DNA of 64,000 bases from Erwinia_E haradaeae_D (lineage in GTDB: Bacteria > Pseudomonadota > Gammaproteobacteria > Enterobacterales > Enterobacteriaceae), in the NCBI RefSeq assembly GCF_900698935.1, contig NZ_LR217715.1, positions 434,001-498,000 on the forward strand. Direction: 5' to 3'. Both the position numbers and the translations under genes were made by a program. The notes under the pieces were generated by a model that worked only from the letters and a program-made list of their open reading frames with translations, was not told the origin of the DNA and did no database searches. Positions 7,976 to 18,724 of this stretch are shown piece by piece (the stretch's first letter is position 1; each line of letters opens with the position of its first letter).

Positions 7976-10036
7976 ATGGTTAATCCGCTACTTGCTTCTT
8001 TTACTCTTCCCCCTTTTCATGCTATTCGTTCTGAACATATTGTACCAGCTATCACACAAATTTTAAATGAGTGTAAGGCAACAGTAAATCAAGTGGTGTC
8101 GCAAAGCGGGTTGTACAACTGGCATAACTTAGTCCAACCTTTGATAGAAGCTGATGATAAGTTGAGTCGTGTGTTTTCACCGGTGAGTCATTTAAATTTA
8201 GTGACGAACAATCCTCTTTTGCGTGCTGAATATGAGAAAATACTGCCTATGATGTCTGAATATAGCACTTGGATTGGGCAGCATAAAGGGTTATATCAGG
8301 CATATTGTCAGCTCAAAGAGGAATGTAAGAGCTATGCATCGCTCACGATTGAACAAAAAAAAGTAGTAGAAAATACTTTGCGTGACTTTAAACTTTCTGG
8401 TGTTGGACTACCACAAGATAAACAATATCGTTATAAAGAGATTGCTATACGTTTATCTATACTGTCTTCAGTCTATAGCAATAATGTACTCGATTCTACT
8501 ATGAGCTGGAGTCAGTTAATTACAGATCCAAACCAGATTTCTGGAATCCCAGAAAGAATAATAGTAGACATGAAAGAAAAGGCAGTCAGTAAAGGTAAGG
8601 ATGGATGGCTGTTAACTTTAGATTTACCAAATTATTTAGCAGTGATGACCTATTGCAGTAATCAATCAATACGCAAAGATGTATATTACGCATATAATAC
8701 ACGTGCTTCTGATCAAGGTCCAAATGCTGGTCAGTGGGATAATACGGAGATAATGTCTGAAACATTAGCATTGCGTCATGAATTATCTCACATCCTCGGT
8801 TTCGAGTCTTATGCTGCTCAATCTCTTTCAACGAAAATGGCAAAGAATATATCTCAAGTGATGCACTTTCTTGATAATTTAGAACAGCGTATACAGTTAC
8901 AGGCAGAAAAAGAAATCACGCAATTACATGTGTTTGCAAAAGAAAAATATAATATAGATATTTTAGAGCAGTGGGATACAGCATTTTTCAGTGAAAAACA
9001 AAGAAAGAGTTTATATCATATTTCTGATGAACAGATACGTCCTTATTTTCCAGAGCATCGAGTACTTAATGGACTGTTCACAATAGTCAACCGCGTCTAC
9101 GGTATTCGAGCTGAAGAGCGTTATGATGTGGACGTTTATCATGAGGATGTGCGTTTTTTTGATCTATTTGATGAAACAAACACGCTTCGTGGAAGCTTTT
9201 TCCTTGATTTATATATACGTGATAATAAGTGTAGTGGAGCATGGATGGATGACTGTGTAAGTCAGATGCGTATGTCAGATGGTAGGTTACAAAAACCAGT
9301 AGCTTATATCACCTGTAATTTTCATCGTCCGTCTAGTGGTAAAAAAGGATTATTCACTCATAACGAAGTGCTGACTCTGTTTCATGAATTTGGTCATGGA
9401 ATACACCATACATTAACAGAAATTGAAACACGTGGTGTATCTGGCATTCATGGTGTTCCATGGGATGCTGTAGAATTACCAAGTCAGCTTATGGAAAGTT
9501 GGTGCTGGGAACCAGAGGCGTTAGTATTACTTTCGGGACATTATGAAACAAATGAACCATTACCCACAGACATGATAAGCAAAATGTTATCAGCAAAAAA
9601 CTATCAAAGTGCATTATACATACAGAGACAACTTATTCTGGCTATATTTGATATGCGTTTACACTCGGAGGTTCATTGCCATGGCGATTCACAAGTTTTA
9701 GCAATATTTCGGGAGGTTAAAAATAGGATTGATAGGATCTCAGAATCGAAATGGAGTCGTTTTCCACATACTTTTAATCATATTTTTTCTGGTGGTTATG
9801 CGGCGGGGTATTATAGTTATTTATGGGCTGAGGTTCTAGCTGCTGATGCTTGGTCTCGTTTTAAGACAGAGGGTATTTTGAATCGAAAAACTGGACAGTC
9901 ATTTCTGGAAAATATTCTTACACGCGGCGGTGCGGAGAATCCAATGACCCTCTTATTTCGATTTTTGGGTAGAGAACCAAAGATAGATGCAATGCTTGCT
10001 CAGCATGGGATTCCATCAATCAGCAATCAAAAGTAA
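7976..10036 (+). CDS. prlC: Oligopeptidase A (M3 zinc metallopeptidase)
   Basis: Oligopeptidase A is a cytoplasmic thimet-type peptidase that degrades short peptides, including signal-peptide fragments and products of larger proteases. The product has 686 residues (E. coli 680). The zinc motif HEFGH is at residues 470-474, followed by GIHH. I start at ATG 7976 (MVNPLLASFTLPPF), which matches the E. coli N-terminus and follows AAGGAC; an in-frame ATG ten codons upstream is less likely. rsmJ follows after 7 bp, the E. coli arrangement. Confidence 0.96.
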   Translation: MVNPLLASFTLPPFHAIRSEHIVPAITQILNECKATVNQVVSQSGLYNWHNLVQPLIEADDKLSRVFSPVSHLNLVTNNPLLRAEYEKILPMMSEYSTWIGQHKGLYQAYCQLKEECKSYASLTIEQKKVVENTLRDFKLSGVGLPQDKQYRYKEIAIRLSILSSVYSNNVLDSTMSWSQLITDPNQISGIPERIIVDMKEKAVSKGKDGWLLTLDLPNYLAVMTYCSNQSIRKDVYYAYNTRASDQGPNAGQWDNTEIMSETLALRHELSHILGFESYAAQSLSTKMAKNISQVMHFLDNLEQRIQLQAEKEITQLHVFAKEKYNIDILEQWDTAFFSEKQRKSLYHISDEQIRPYFPEHRVLNGLFTIVNRVYGIRAEERYDVDVYHEDVRFFDLFDETNTLRGSFFLDLYIRDNKCSGAWMDDCVSQMRMSDGRLQKPVAYITCNFHRPSSGKKGLFTHNEVLTLFHEFGHGIHHTLTEIETRGVSGIHGVPWDAVELPSQLMESWCWEPEALVLLSGHYETNEPLPTDMISKMLSAKNYQSALYIQRQLILAIFDMRLHSEVHCHGDSQVLAIFREVKNRIDRISESKWSRFPHTFNHIFSGGYAAGYYSYLWAEVLAADAWSRFKTEGILNRKTGQSFLENILTRGGAENPMTLLFRFLGREPKIDAMLAQHGIPSISNQK

Positions 10037-10043
10037 TATATTC

Positions 10044-10798
10044 ATGCGAATTTGTTTATTAGATGAATCAAGTGACAGTGGTAGGTATCATTCATTTGTT
10101 TTAAAAAAGCGATGGAAATTCCAGCACGACCCAAATGCATTGATGGCACTGGTTATCAAGCCATCGCACCTTGAGTTACGAAAGCGCGATGAACCTTTAC
10201 TTGGTAGTGTAAAAGTGAATTTCTCATCAAAGAAAGCATCTTATAGACGTAAATTTGGCGGTGGAAGGCATGAAGCAGTCGCCAAGGCAGTAGGTGTAAC
10301 CAGTAATTATTTTCCAGATGTATTGGATGCTACTGCAGGGTTAGCAAATGATGCTTTTGTGTTAGCATCATGTGGTTGTCGTGTACGTATGTTAGAGCGT
10401 CATCCTGTTGTCGCAGCATTGCTTGAAGATGGACTACGACGTGGCTATTCTGATCATGACATTGGTTTCTGGCTACGCATACGGCTAACTTTATTAGATG
10501 TACCCAGTTTATTCATTTTAAGTAATATTTTTCCAAAACCAGATGTTATCTATCTTGACCCAATGTATCCGAATAAAAAAAAAGCGCGTTAGTAAAAAAA
10601 GAAATGCGAATGTTGCAGTTTTTAGTGGGAATAGATCAAGATGCAGCTCAATTATTACAGTTTGCGCGTACACTTGCGAAAAAACGTGTAGTCGTAAAGC
10701 GCCCACGATATGCTCAGGTATTAGCTGGGATAGACACCAAGGATGTTATAAAAACTAAAAATCATCGTTTTGATATTTATACTCCGCTCAGTGTATGA
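10044..10798 (+). pseudogene. rsmJ: RsmJ 16S rRNA m2G1516 methyltransferase, frameshifted at an A9 tract
   Basis: RsmJ methylates G1516 of 16S rRNA. The first frame, from ATG 10044 (MRICLLDES), matches E. coli RsmJ up to YLDPMYPNKKKAR and stops at 10590-10592. The rest (ALVKKEM, later KKRVVVKRP and HRFDIY) is well conserved in another frame and ends at 10798. The break is exactly at nine A residues, 10575-10583. Ten would restore PNKKKSALVKKEM and a 251-residue protein, against 250 in E. coli. Conservation beyond the break suggests recent loss, a sequencing error, or rescue by polymerase slippage. The S-adenosylmethionine region DATAGLANDAF is intact. It follows prlC by 7 bp. Confidence 0.9.
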
Positions 10799-11714
10799 TA
10801 TGTATCAATGATATTGAATTGTGCATCTAATAGTAAATTAATGATGTTTTCTCTGATAGAGAAAATTATATCTATCTTGCAACTTGCATGCTTTATCAGA
10901 TGGATATGATATCTGTTAAATAGCACATGTTCTCATTCAGCGTATTTGACATACAGATGTTAGAGGTAAATATTAGCAGTAATATTTTTTTATATAAAAA
11001 GGCGTATCTATTCATTAGGTTATGATAGAGAACGCTCAATGCTAGGTCTATCTAGCAGTGCTTGATAAAAAAGAATCATCTAGATGTATTTTAGAGAGAA
11101 GGCTGATATATAGTCTATCACATGCAGAGATGGCCCCATCTCTTACATAGGTTTCTATAATATAACAAAGCAGATTATAGCAATAGATCATGGCGATATA
11201 TTATCTATCTCTATTATGACTAATAGTCAATACTAGATATTGATACGTTAAGATGCACTAGATTTATCAATGAGGTAGATTGTACCTCTTAACCTAACTC
11301 AGATATCTGTTACTTCATGCGACTGATTGATAAGGAAGGTCAGTAAGTATGTATATTCCACTACATTCCATGTTAGTAGAGCCAAAATAGATTTTACATG
11401 CATATATGCGTGTAGTGTATTAATAAAGTTCATATCCTATTTATTAGTTTTAGTGTATAGAATACATAAAATTAGTATTCATAATTATGCATGGTAATTA
11501 TTTGATAGCACCAATAATACTTTTCAGAATGCTGATCTGCTCATAATGAACTACCATGGTTAAACCAAATACTGCTTTTCTGAAGAATCAGATAAGATAT
11601 TGTTATTGTTTGTAAAAATAGTCAAGACTCATTGCGTAAAATACATCTTGACTTAGTGGTTCAAAAAGAAGATATATTATCGTTGATACCGTTGTACTCA
11701 TATCAGGATAGACT
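10799..11714. other. Spacer between rsmJ and orn, no gene seen
   Basis: About 0.9 kb. Besides the presumed terminator it holds two GC-richer perfect hairpins: AGAGATG/CATCTCT (11126-11132 with 11137-11143, loop GCCC) and GAGGTA/TACCTC (11272-11277 with 11283-11288). No gene or tRNA fold could be assigned to them. Confidence 0.55.
10847..10865 (+). terminator. Probable terminator of prlC-rsmJ
   Basis: A perfect 8-bp stem, TTTTCTCT (10847-10854) and AGAGAAAA (10858-10865), with a GAT loop lies 48 bp after the rsmJ stop and is followed by the T-rich TTATATCTATCTT. The stem is AT-rich and the loop is short, so confidence is modest. Confidence 0.4.
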
Positions 11715-12278
11715 ATGACTTTAAATGTAAACAATCTTATATGGATTGACCTTGAAATGACTGGTTTAAATCCGGATAGAGATCGTATTCTAGAAATTGC
11801 AATACTACTAACTGACTCTGATCTAAATATTCTTTCTGAAGGGCTTTTATTTACAATATGTCAGCCTACGCTCCAATTAGAAACGATGGATGAATGGAAC
11901 ATACAGACCCATACTCATAGTGGTTTAATTAATCGGGTAAAAGTCAGTCAAACTAGTGAGCGTGACGCTGAAGTTGCTATTCTAGACTTTTTAAAATTAT
12001 GGGTACCTGCTCGCAGTTCGCCTATGTGTGGTAATAGTATTGCGCAGGATCGACGCTTCTTATTTAAATACATGCCAGACTTAGAGTCTTACTTCCATTA
12101 TCGTTATATAGATGTTAGTACTATCAAAGAACTAGTGCGTCGTTGGAAGCCAGAAATTTTGCTTGGTTTGCATAAAAAAGGTATACACAAAGCTTTAGAG
12201 GATGTTCATGACTCTATTTCTGAACTGCTATATTACCGTAAGCATTTCATTCAATGTAGCCACCCTTCAAAAATGTGA
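11715..12278 (+). CDS. orn: Oligoribonuclease
   Basis: Orn is a DEDDh 3'-5' exonuclease that degrades di- and short oligoribonucleotides, the last step of mRNA decay. The product is 187 residues (E. coli 181). Asp12 and Glu14 lie in WIDLEMTGL, the second block is CGNSIAQDRRFL, and the last block is EDVHDSISELLYY. AGGA precedes the ATG. It is convergent with sohB. The gene is intact and the call is firm. Confidence 0.97.
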   Translation: MTLNVNNLIWIDLEMTGLNPDRDRILEIAILLTDSDLNILSEGLLFTICQPTLQLETMDEWNIQTHTHSGLINRVKVSQTSERDAEVAILDFLKLWVPARSSPMCGNSIAQDRRFLFKYMPDLESYFHYRYIDVSTIKELVRRWKPEILLGLHKKGIHKALEDVHDSISELLYYRKHFIQCSHPSKM

Positions 12279-12498
12279 TTGATATTACCCGACATCTTTG
12301 ATAACGCTTAACAAAATATTGTATATTACAAATACAAATATGATTTTGAATTTTGCAGTATACATTCAATATGTACGATATGCTGAATACTAGGATCGAT
12401 CTATGTAGAAAACAGTGGTGGCATTTTATATATTATAATGAGACGTCATCTGATATATAATATTTCATCTAGATACCATTATCTACTAAATAATTTTA

Positions 12499-12540
12499 AA
12501 TCTTGTGTATGTAGCATTTTATATAACTTTACACAAGATT
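12499..12540. terminator. Inverted repeat between orn and sohB, 11-bp stem
   Basis: AATCTTGTGTA (12499-12509) and TACACAAGATT (12530-12540) are perfect inverted repeats with a 20-base loop. The hairpin stands between two convergent genes, where a bidirectional stop or mRNA 3'-end structure is expected. The loop is long for a classical terminator. Confidence 0.35.
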
Positions 12541-12592
12541 GTATCGTATTATGGGGTATCCGATATAAAAGGATCTTCTTTTATCGACCTTG

Positions 12593-12624
12593 CGTATCAT
12601 AAACTGACAGTGTTTTATGATACG
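12593..12624. terminator. Inverted repeat just beyond sohB, 11-bp stem
   Basis: CGTATCATAAA (12593-12603) and TTTATGATACG (12614-12624) pair perfectly around a 10-base loop. The hairpin lies 33 bp beyond the sohB stop on the minus strand. No T-tract follows on either strand, so it could be a Rho-type 3' stabiliser rather than an intrinsic terminator. Confidence 0.45.
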
Positions 12625-12657
12625 ATATGTAATTAGTAAAAACAAGTCATGATATCT

Positions 12658-13689
12658 TTATTGCTCTATAACACGCTCAAATAATTTACTGATACCATAA
12701 GAGACTTTGTGGTTTAAACGATCGAGAAGACTTTTATTATAAACATAGCGTATTTCGATGATCTGATGTGTAGAGATCTTATTAATGATCCAATCATCAC
12801 TAGTGCTAATCATGTCTATGAGACCCTTTTCTAATGCTTGAGTACCGTACCAATATTCACCATTGGATACTTCATCTATGCATAATTTTGGTCGCATTTG
12901 ATGAACAAACTGTTTAAAAAGTAAATGTGTTTGATTCAAGTTATCACGAAATTTTTCACGACCCTCTTCTGTGTTTTCGCCAAAAAGTGTTAATGTACGT
13001 TTATATTCTCCTGCAGTGTAAAGCTCTAGATCAATTTTATTATGTTTCAAAAGACGATTAAAGTTTGGAATCTGTCCTACGACCCCGATAGAACCAATAA
13101 GTGCGAATGGAGCAGCAATGATGCAATCAGCTACACAGGCCATCATGTAACCTCCGCTAGTAGCAATTTTATCTACAGTAATTGTGAGAGGGATACTGTG
13201 GTTGCGAAAACGTTGCAGCTGCGAGGCAGCTAATCCGTAACCATGCACTACACCACCAGGGCTTTCAAGACGCAAGAGAACTTCATCACCTATTTCTGCT
13301 GTAGATAGAATAGCAGACACTTCTTTCCGAAGGGAAGAGACTTCTCTAGCATCCATGCTACCTTTAAAGTTAATGACATATAACGTTGGCTTCTCTTTAT
13401 CCATAGAATTAACTAACTTATTTTGCTTTTTAGCATATTTTGCTTCTTGTTGTTCTTTCTTTTTGTGTTCCTTTTTCCATAATTTTTGTTGAAAATGATT
13501 CATTTTCTCTAAGCGTATTTTGTTTTGTATTTCATAATAATACTTATCTAATCGCATTAATGTTAATCTTCCAGTTCTAGAATGATGACGTTTTTTTATA
13601 TTAGGAATCATTAGCATTAATATCGTTAGAGCTACCATAACAGTAATCGTTTTAGCAAGAAAGAGTCCATAAAAAGAGAGTAGATCCAC
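12658..13689 (-). CDS. sohB: SohB inner-membrane S49 peptidase
   Basis: SohB is a signal-peptide-peptidase-like serine protease anchored in the inner membrane. The product is 343 residues (E. coli 349). A membrane segment spans about residues 8-28, followed by a lysine-rich stretch (60-95). The catalytic Ser-Lys pair is visible: Ser178 in ATSGGYMM and Lys230 in GEYKRTLT. The start is GTG with AAGGCGG upstream. It is convergent with orn. The active site is intact, so the enzyme is probably functional. Confidence 0.95.
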   Translation of the reverse strand: MDLLSFYGLFLAKTITVMVALTILMLMIPNIKKRHHSRTGRLTLMRLDKYYYEIQNKIRLEKMNHFQQKLWKKEHKKKEQQEAKYAKKQNKLVNSMDKEKPTLYVINFKGSMDAREVSSLRKEVSAILSTAEIGDEVLLRLESPGGVVHGYGLAASQLQRFRNHSIPLTITVDKIATSGGYMMACVADCIIAAPFALIGSIGVVGQIPNFNRLLKHNKIDLELYTAGEYKRTLTLFGENTEEGREKFRDNLNQTHLLFKQFVHQMRPKLCIDEVSNGEYWYGTQALEKGLIDMISTSDDWIINKISTHQIIEIRYVYNKSLLDRLNHKVSYGISKLFERVIEQ

Positions 13690-14950
13690 TGAATCCGCCT
13701 TAAATTATATTTATAAATAAACTTAGTTTATCGCTATCTTGGCGCCAAGTCACTTCCTTTCTTGCGCATAATGAAGAATGGTAGTGAGTGCATCATAAGA
13801 AAAGTACTTTAAATTGTTTATCTTTATATATTTCATATATTTGTGCTCATAAACTTATAGTAAGATATTAGAAATGTTTTATTGTGTGTGATGTAGATGC
13901 ATCTATCTGAATATTGTTAAGAGAATAAATATCTACCATGCATACGATAGAGCTATTCATATTTACGTGTCATAATCATTTTTAGTAGTGTATGTGTCGA
14001 TCAGTAACTATTACTAAAAATGAATATATCTTAAAATTGACCTCGTAACACTTTTACGTCTTAAAATGTTTTGAGGTATATTTAGACCGTATCTTTACGT
14101 GTGGGTTATTGTAGAATGTTATAGTTATAAAGTAAGAGTGATCACTGCATTAGTATCACTACTCTGAATCATAGTCACAATTAATATTGTGGATCACTGA
14201 ACATGTTAAAACTACTCTAGAATTCTTGATGATGCCTATCTTCGAGGACTGTTTTCTTCAAATGAGAATTTATACATATAATAAGACATAGCAGTCATTT
14301 TAAAGATGTTAGTTTAAGTACTAGTAAGTACCTAGTAGCGTGATTCTATATGTATTTTACAGTTAAGTTAAAAGACATTTGTTTTTTATTTTTCGTATAA
14401 CATATAGTTGTCTTATGTTTGGGAGAATTATCATTATGTTCAATCACATATATTCCTGTAACTTACAATAACTATGTGCAAACAGTTTTGGATGATTAAA
14501 ATATGGGAAAAGCTGTATTGCATATTGTACTTTGTACCTTGGAAATTATCTATATACGATAATGACATGTCAAGATAGGAGAGGCTTCATCATACTAAGT
14601 GCTTTCAACCAGTCATTGAATACTGTTATAAGGTTTTTCTTATCAGACAAAAAGATGTAAATAACCTACTACTGCATGGGGTTATCGATAGATCACCAGT
14701 AAGTAAAAATTCATGCTCATTCATTTGGAATAAGCGTAGCGAAATTAATTTTCATCAATCTGCTTTCTGTAATATGCGTTTTAGCTAGACAGTGAGGGCG
14801 CAATGTAATAACAATTAGTATGGTTTTTCTCTCTCCATGTTTTATGACATAACCATTAAAAAAATTTACTTTTTCGATAGTTTTGGAAGAGTTTTTAGTT
14901 AAAATATGCTTTAAAATTTATGTTAATAACTAATAAACCTGGTAAATTAA
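13690..14950. other. Spacer between divergent sohB and cca, no gene seen
   Basis: About 1.26 kb that must hold the promoters of sohB and cca. I could not pick convincing -35/-10 pairs from the AT-rich background, and I see no gene or RNA. Confidence 0.55.
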
Positions 14951-16168
14951 GTGGAAATATATCTAGTTGGTGGTGCTGTTCGTGATACATTGTTGAAGTT
15001 ACCATTAAAAGACAAGGATTGGGTGGTGGTTGGTGGTTCTCCTCAAAGAATGCTTGATCTTGGTTATAAGCAAGTTGGTCGTCATTTCCCTGTATTTTTA
15101 CATCCTAAAACTCATGAAGAGTATGCGTTGGCTCGTACTGAAATAAAAACAGGACATGGATATGTCGGATTTTTGTGTTATTATCAACCGGATGTGACTC
15201 TTATGCAAGATTTAGCACGTCGTGATGTGACTGTCAATGCGATTGCACAAGATCAGTATGGTGAATATTACGATCCACACGGCGGGCGTCTTGACATACA
15301 GAAGCGTATATTACGTCATGTTTCTTCTTCGTTCAGTGAAGATCCATTGCGCGTTTTACGTATAGCTCGTTTTGCTGCATACTTGTCTCATCTGAATTTT
15401 CGTATTGCGGATGAAACATTAAAGTTGATGAAGGAAATAGTGAATAGTGGTGAGCTGCAGTTTTTAACTTCTCCACGTGTATGGAAAGAAATCGAAAAAG
15501 CCCTTCAGACACATCATCCACAAGTATTTTTTAAGGTGTTAGAAGATTGTGGGGCTTTGAAGATGTTATTTCCAGAAATATATAGTATAGTCAGTTTTTG
15601 TAATGTGAATCTTGATAATGCTTTAACAATCTTTTCGAGAGTGGCTCAGTACAGCACTGACCTTGTCGTGCGTTTTGCATCCTTGTTCTATGGTTTGAAA
15701 AATATCCTTGCATTATGCATAAACCCGTCTTTTCACGATAAATATGGTTTATTAGGCATCCCAACAATTTCAGCCTTATGTCAACGTTTAAATGTACCAA
15801 GTGCATCACGTTCTCTTGTTTTGTTGGTGATTGAACATTATAGTATTATACATAATGTTCAATGCTCTTCTCCGAATCAATTAATACATTTTTTTAACAG
15901 AATAGATGCTTGGAGAAAACCCCTTCGTATTCAGCAGATTTCTCTCATTCTTGATGCTGAGTCTGAGACATGTGCTACATATAAAAATTGCTCTGGTCTT
16001 AAAAGTAAATATCTATATGACGCATGGAAAATGGTCAGTAGTGTGTCTGTTCAAGAGGTTATACATTCCGGTTTTATAGGAAGAAATATAGGTGAGGAAT
16101 TATTATTCCGTCAGAGTATAGCATTAAAGGAATGGCAATCTCATCAGAATCAGAAGGAGATAGCTTAA
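14951..16168 (+). CDS. cca: CCA-adding tRNA nucleotidyltransferase with a degenerate HD domain
   Basis: Cca adds or repairs the 3' CCA end of tRNAs. The product is 405 residues (E. coli 412) from a GTG start at 14951. The nucleotidyltransferase core is intact: VGGAVRD at 6-12, the catalytic pair Asp21 and Asp23 in KDKDW, RRDVTVNA, and EDPLRVLRIARFAA. The C-terminal HD phosphohydrolase domain is not: where E. coli has CHDLGKG this protein has FYGLKN (Tyr247-Gly248 replacing His-Asp), and the upstream ligand histidine is Asn223. CCA addition should persist while the phosphatase and phosphodiesterase activities should be lost. Confidence 0.95.
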   Translation: MEIYLVGGAVRDTLLKLPLKDKDWVVVGGSPQRMLDLGYKQVGRHFPVFLHPKTHEEYALARTEIKTGHGYVGFLCYYQPDVTLMQDLARRDVTVNAIAQDQYGEYYDPHGGRLDIQKRILRHVSSSFSEDPLRVLRIARFAAYLSHLNFRIADETLKLMKEIVNSGELQFLTSPRVWKEIEKALQTHHPQVFFKVLEDCGALKMLFPEIYSIVSFCNVNLDNALTIFSRVAQYSTDLVVRFASLFYGLKNILALCINPSFHDKYGLLGIPTISALCQRLNVPSASRSLVLLVIEHYSIIHNVQCSSPNQLIHFFNRIDAWRKPLRIQQISLILDAESETCATYKNCSGLKSKYLYDAWKMVSSVSVQEVIHSGFIGRNIGEELLFRQSIALKEWQSHQNQKEIA

Positions 16169-17704
16169 TGATTTGTTAGATCCATTAAAGCTATAGTTTA
16201 CTTGATCGTAGGTTTAGCGATATTGATTTAGTGATATCTAATAGAAAAGGATTGTGATATTTAACAGTATGTGCAAAGACACAAATTGTATGGATTTTTA
16301 TGAATCCTAAGATTAGATATTTTTTAAAATCTGTGTTCATTTTGCAAAAAATAATACGCAACACGCATAGTAATATTGTTCAATTTTTTTCCTATGCAAC
16401 GCACACCATATTATTAACCACAGTTTATCACTAAGTAAAATTGTAGCAATAATCTTTCAATCTTAGCGCGTTTTTACAAGAGAAATAATTCTGACAGACA
16501 TTGATCAGAGAACTATTGGGATTTTGTAAGATCCCAAAGAATGGTGTATGAATAACATGCCTTAAGAGATACTGAGAATGGATACACCTAATGGTTATTG
16601 AGGTGATATAACATAATATTCTCTAATTACTTACATTTTTGTTTTAGATGGTAGATTATGGTATATTATATTTGTGTATATGATAATATAGGCTAATCAT
16701 GTTATAGGTGTGCGTAATTTAAAATGACGAGCATTGTTATATATTAGGGATTATAGTGATGTATGGAATGAGTATTACATTTATTATGTAGCACCATATC
16801 AGATGAATACCACTAAACTAGATGTGCAAAAAAACATGTGACTGAATTATATGTAATTAATGGAAAATCTCTCCATGGTAGAGCAGCACACATCATCATA
16901 CATAAATAAGAAATATACAGTATGACGTAAGAGAAATGGAATATTTATACTACAATGTATTCTAGCTTAGTGTTATTTATTATTAAGTTTATGATGTAGT
17001 GAATTTAAATTAAGACGGCTGTCATCGAAAGTTCAAAACATCAAAAGTTTGAAAGTATAGTACAACATAGGACAAATATGATTTTTGAATAAAAATAATA
17101 TTTACATAGCTTGTCAGCTAGTACGTAATTCACCATTAATATCCAAACCCAAAACGTGTGTTGCCGGGTATCAATAACTTTTAGGTAATATCTATTAAGA
17201 TAGCCGAATGATAAACCAGCAAAGATGCATGCACGATAAAGATAAAGAAGACACTATGATTTGATTTTAATCTTTTTAATTCTTGTATCGATCCACGCTA
17301 TATACCATAAAAAGTATTGTCAATTTATTATGAAGTTGATGATAACTTTTTTAACCAGATTTATGTTTTGTAAGTGACAAATTCACATTCGCTAGATATC
17401 AAATCTATCGCATAATTATAAATTATAATCATTAAATTTATTACTTTCATTTACCATAAGAGGTTTTGCAATACAGTTTAATACTATTGAATTGATAACT
17501 GCATCTCTAGCAGTAATATAAAGTGGACACTCAGTTGATTTAGAAAGTATTGATCTTCCAGAATACCCTGCGTAGGTATACAAAAAAATTTGCGGCGCTT
17601 TTCATAAAAAAAGATAAATAATTACTTTTCTTTATTTGAAAATATATATACCATACAGTATGCACAAAGTATTAATAAATATTAATTTTTATTAAAAATT
17701 ATCT
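16169..17704. other. Spacer between convergent cca and rsmC, no gene seen
   Basis: About 1.5 kb, stop-rich in all frames. One hairpin stands out, TTGGGATT (16516-16523) with GATCCCAA (16530-16537), without a T-tract. No RNA gene was recognised. Confidence 0.55.
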
Positions 17705-18724
17705 TTACTGAGTTTTGATGGCACGATACACCTTAAAATATCGATTACTCAGTAGTATGTCATACTCAGTAAAGACCTGTTTAAGCATTTTTTGGTAAGG
17801 TAAACTAGAATTAGCAACAATGCGCAATTCCCCTCCTAGTCGTAAATGGTAAGGAGCTGTTTGAATTAATGTGCGTGCCATATCTAGATTTATTTTGAGC
17901 CCTTCATGGAAAGGAGGATTTGAAATAATCACATCAAAATGTCCAATAACATTAGAATAAAGATTGCTAGGTAAGACGTGTCCTGTTAGGGCATTGCACA
18001 ATAAGGTAGCTTGACTAGAAGAAATAGCTGCTGCATTCACATCAGTTAATGTTAGCTGGACTTCTGGTGCAGAACTAGCTAAAACTGCAGACAGCACACC
18101 TGTACCGCAACCAATTTCTAGAACTCTGCCTTTTATATGATAGTCACTCAAAGTCGAAAGTAAAAATTCTGTTCCACTATCTAGACCATTATAACCAAAA
18201 ACTCCTGGTAGACTTTTGATCTTTAGTGCTCCAACTAAATATTCATTCCAGAATATATTGGGATTAAAACATGGTTGGCTCTCTATATACCCATGGTATA
18301 AACCACAATGACGAGCACTATCAATTTTACTAAGCGTTACCCAATTTTTAATCAACTGAACAGCGCTTCGGACACCACTACAATATTCTCCAACAATAAA
18401 AATTTCACTACCAGGTTGAAGTAATGATAATATGTTTTGTAACTGGAATTGTGCGTTTGCTTTGTTCTTTGGCCAATAATAAACGAGGGTATTACACTTA
18501 TGTAGCATTTTTGGTGTCATTACAACACCAAAATAGGCATGAGTTCCTAATATTTTACTTAATATCATCCAGTGATGATATTGCTGAGTATATATACACC
18601 GTGTTTTTGTTTTTATTTGTGCAGATAAAGTATCTTGGAGATCGCCAGAAAATAAGACATGTCTATGAGAAAATTTATAATGGTTTCGTAAAAGCATGTT
18701 ACTTGCTGGGGTGAAAATTGACAT
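17705..18724 (-). CDS. rsmC: 16S rRNA m2G1207 methyltransferase RsmC
   Basis: RsmC methylates G1207 in the head of the small subunit. The product is 339 residues (E. coli 343) and starts MSIFTPASNMLLRNH. It has the usual duplicated layout: a degenerate N-terminal half, then an active Rossmann methyltransferase with GCGTG at 205-209 and the catalytic NPPFH at 269-273. It is divergent from holD across 281 bp, as in E. coli. Unlike rsmJ in this window, the frame is unbroken. Confidence 0.96.
   Translation of the reverse strand: MSIFTPASNMLLRNHYKFSHRHVLFSGDLQDTLSAQIKTKTRCIYTQQYHHWMILSKILGTHAYFGVVMTPKMLHKCNTLVYYWPKNKANAQFQLQNILSLLQPGSEIFIVGEYCSGVRSAVQLIKNWVTLSKIDSARHCGLYHGYIESQPCFNPNIFWNEYLVGALKIKSLPGVFGYNGLDSGTEFLLSTLSDYHIKGRVLEIGCGTGVLSAVLASSAPEVQLTLTDVNAAAISSSQATLLCNALTGHVLPSNLYSNVIGHFDVIISNPPFHEGLKINLDMARTLIQTAPYHLRLGGELRIVANSSLPYQKMLKQVFTEYDILLSNRYFKVYRAIKTQ

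Larger units (their letters stand above)
12279..12657. other. Spacer between convergent orn and sohB
   Basis: This 379-bp gap carries the two perfect inverted repeats listed separately (12499-12540 and 12593-12624) and nothing else that I recognise. Confidence 0.6.
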
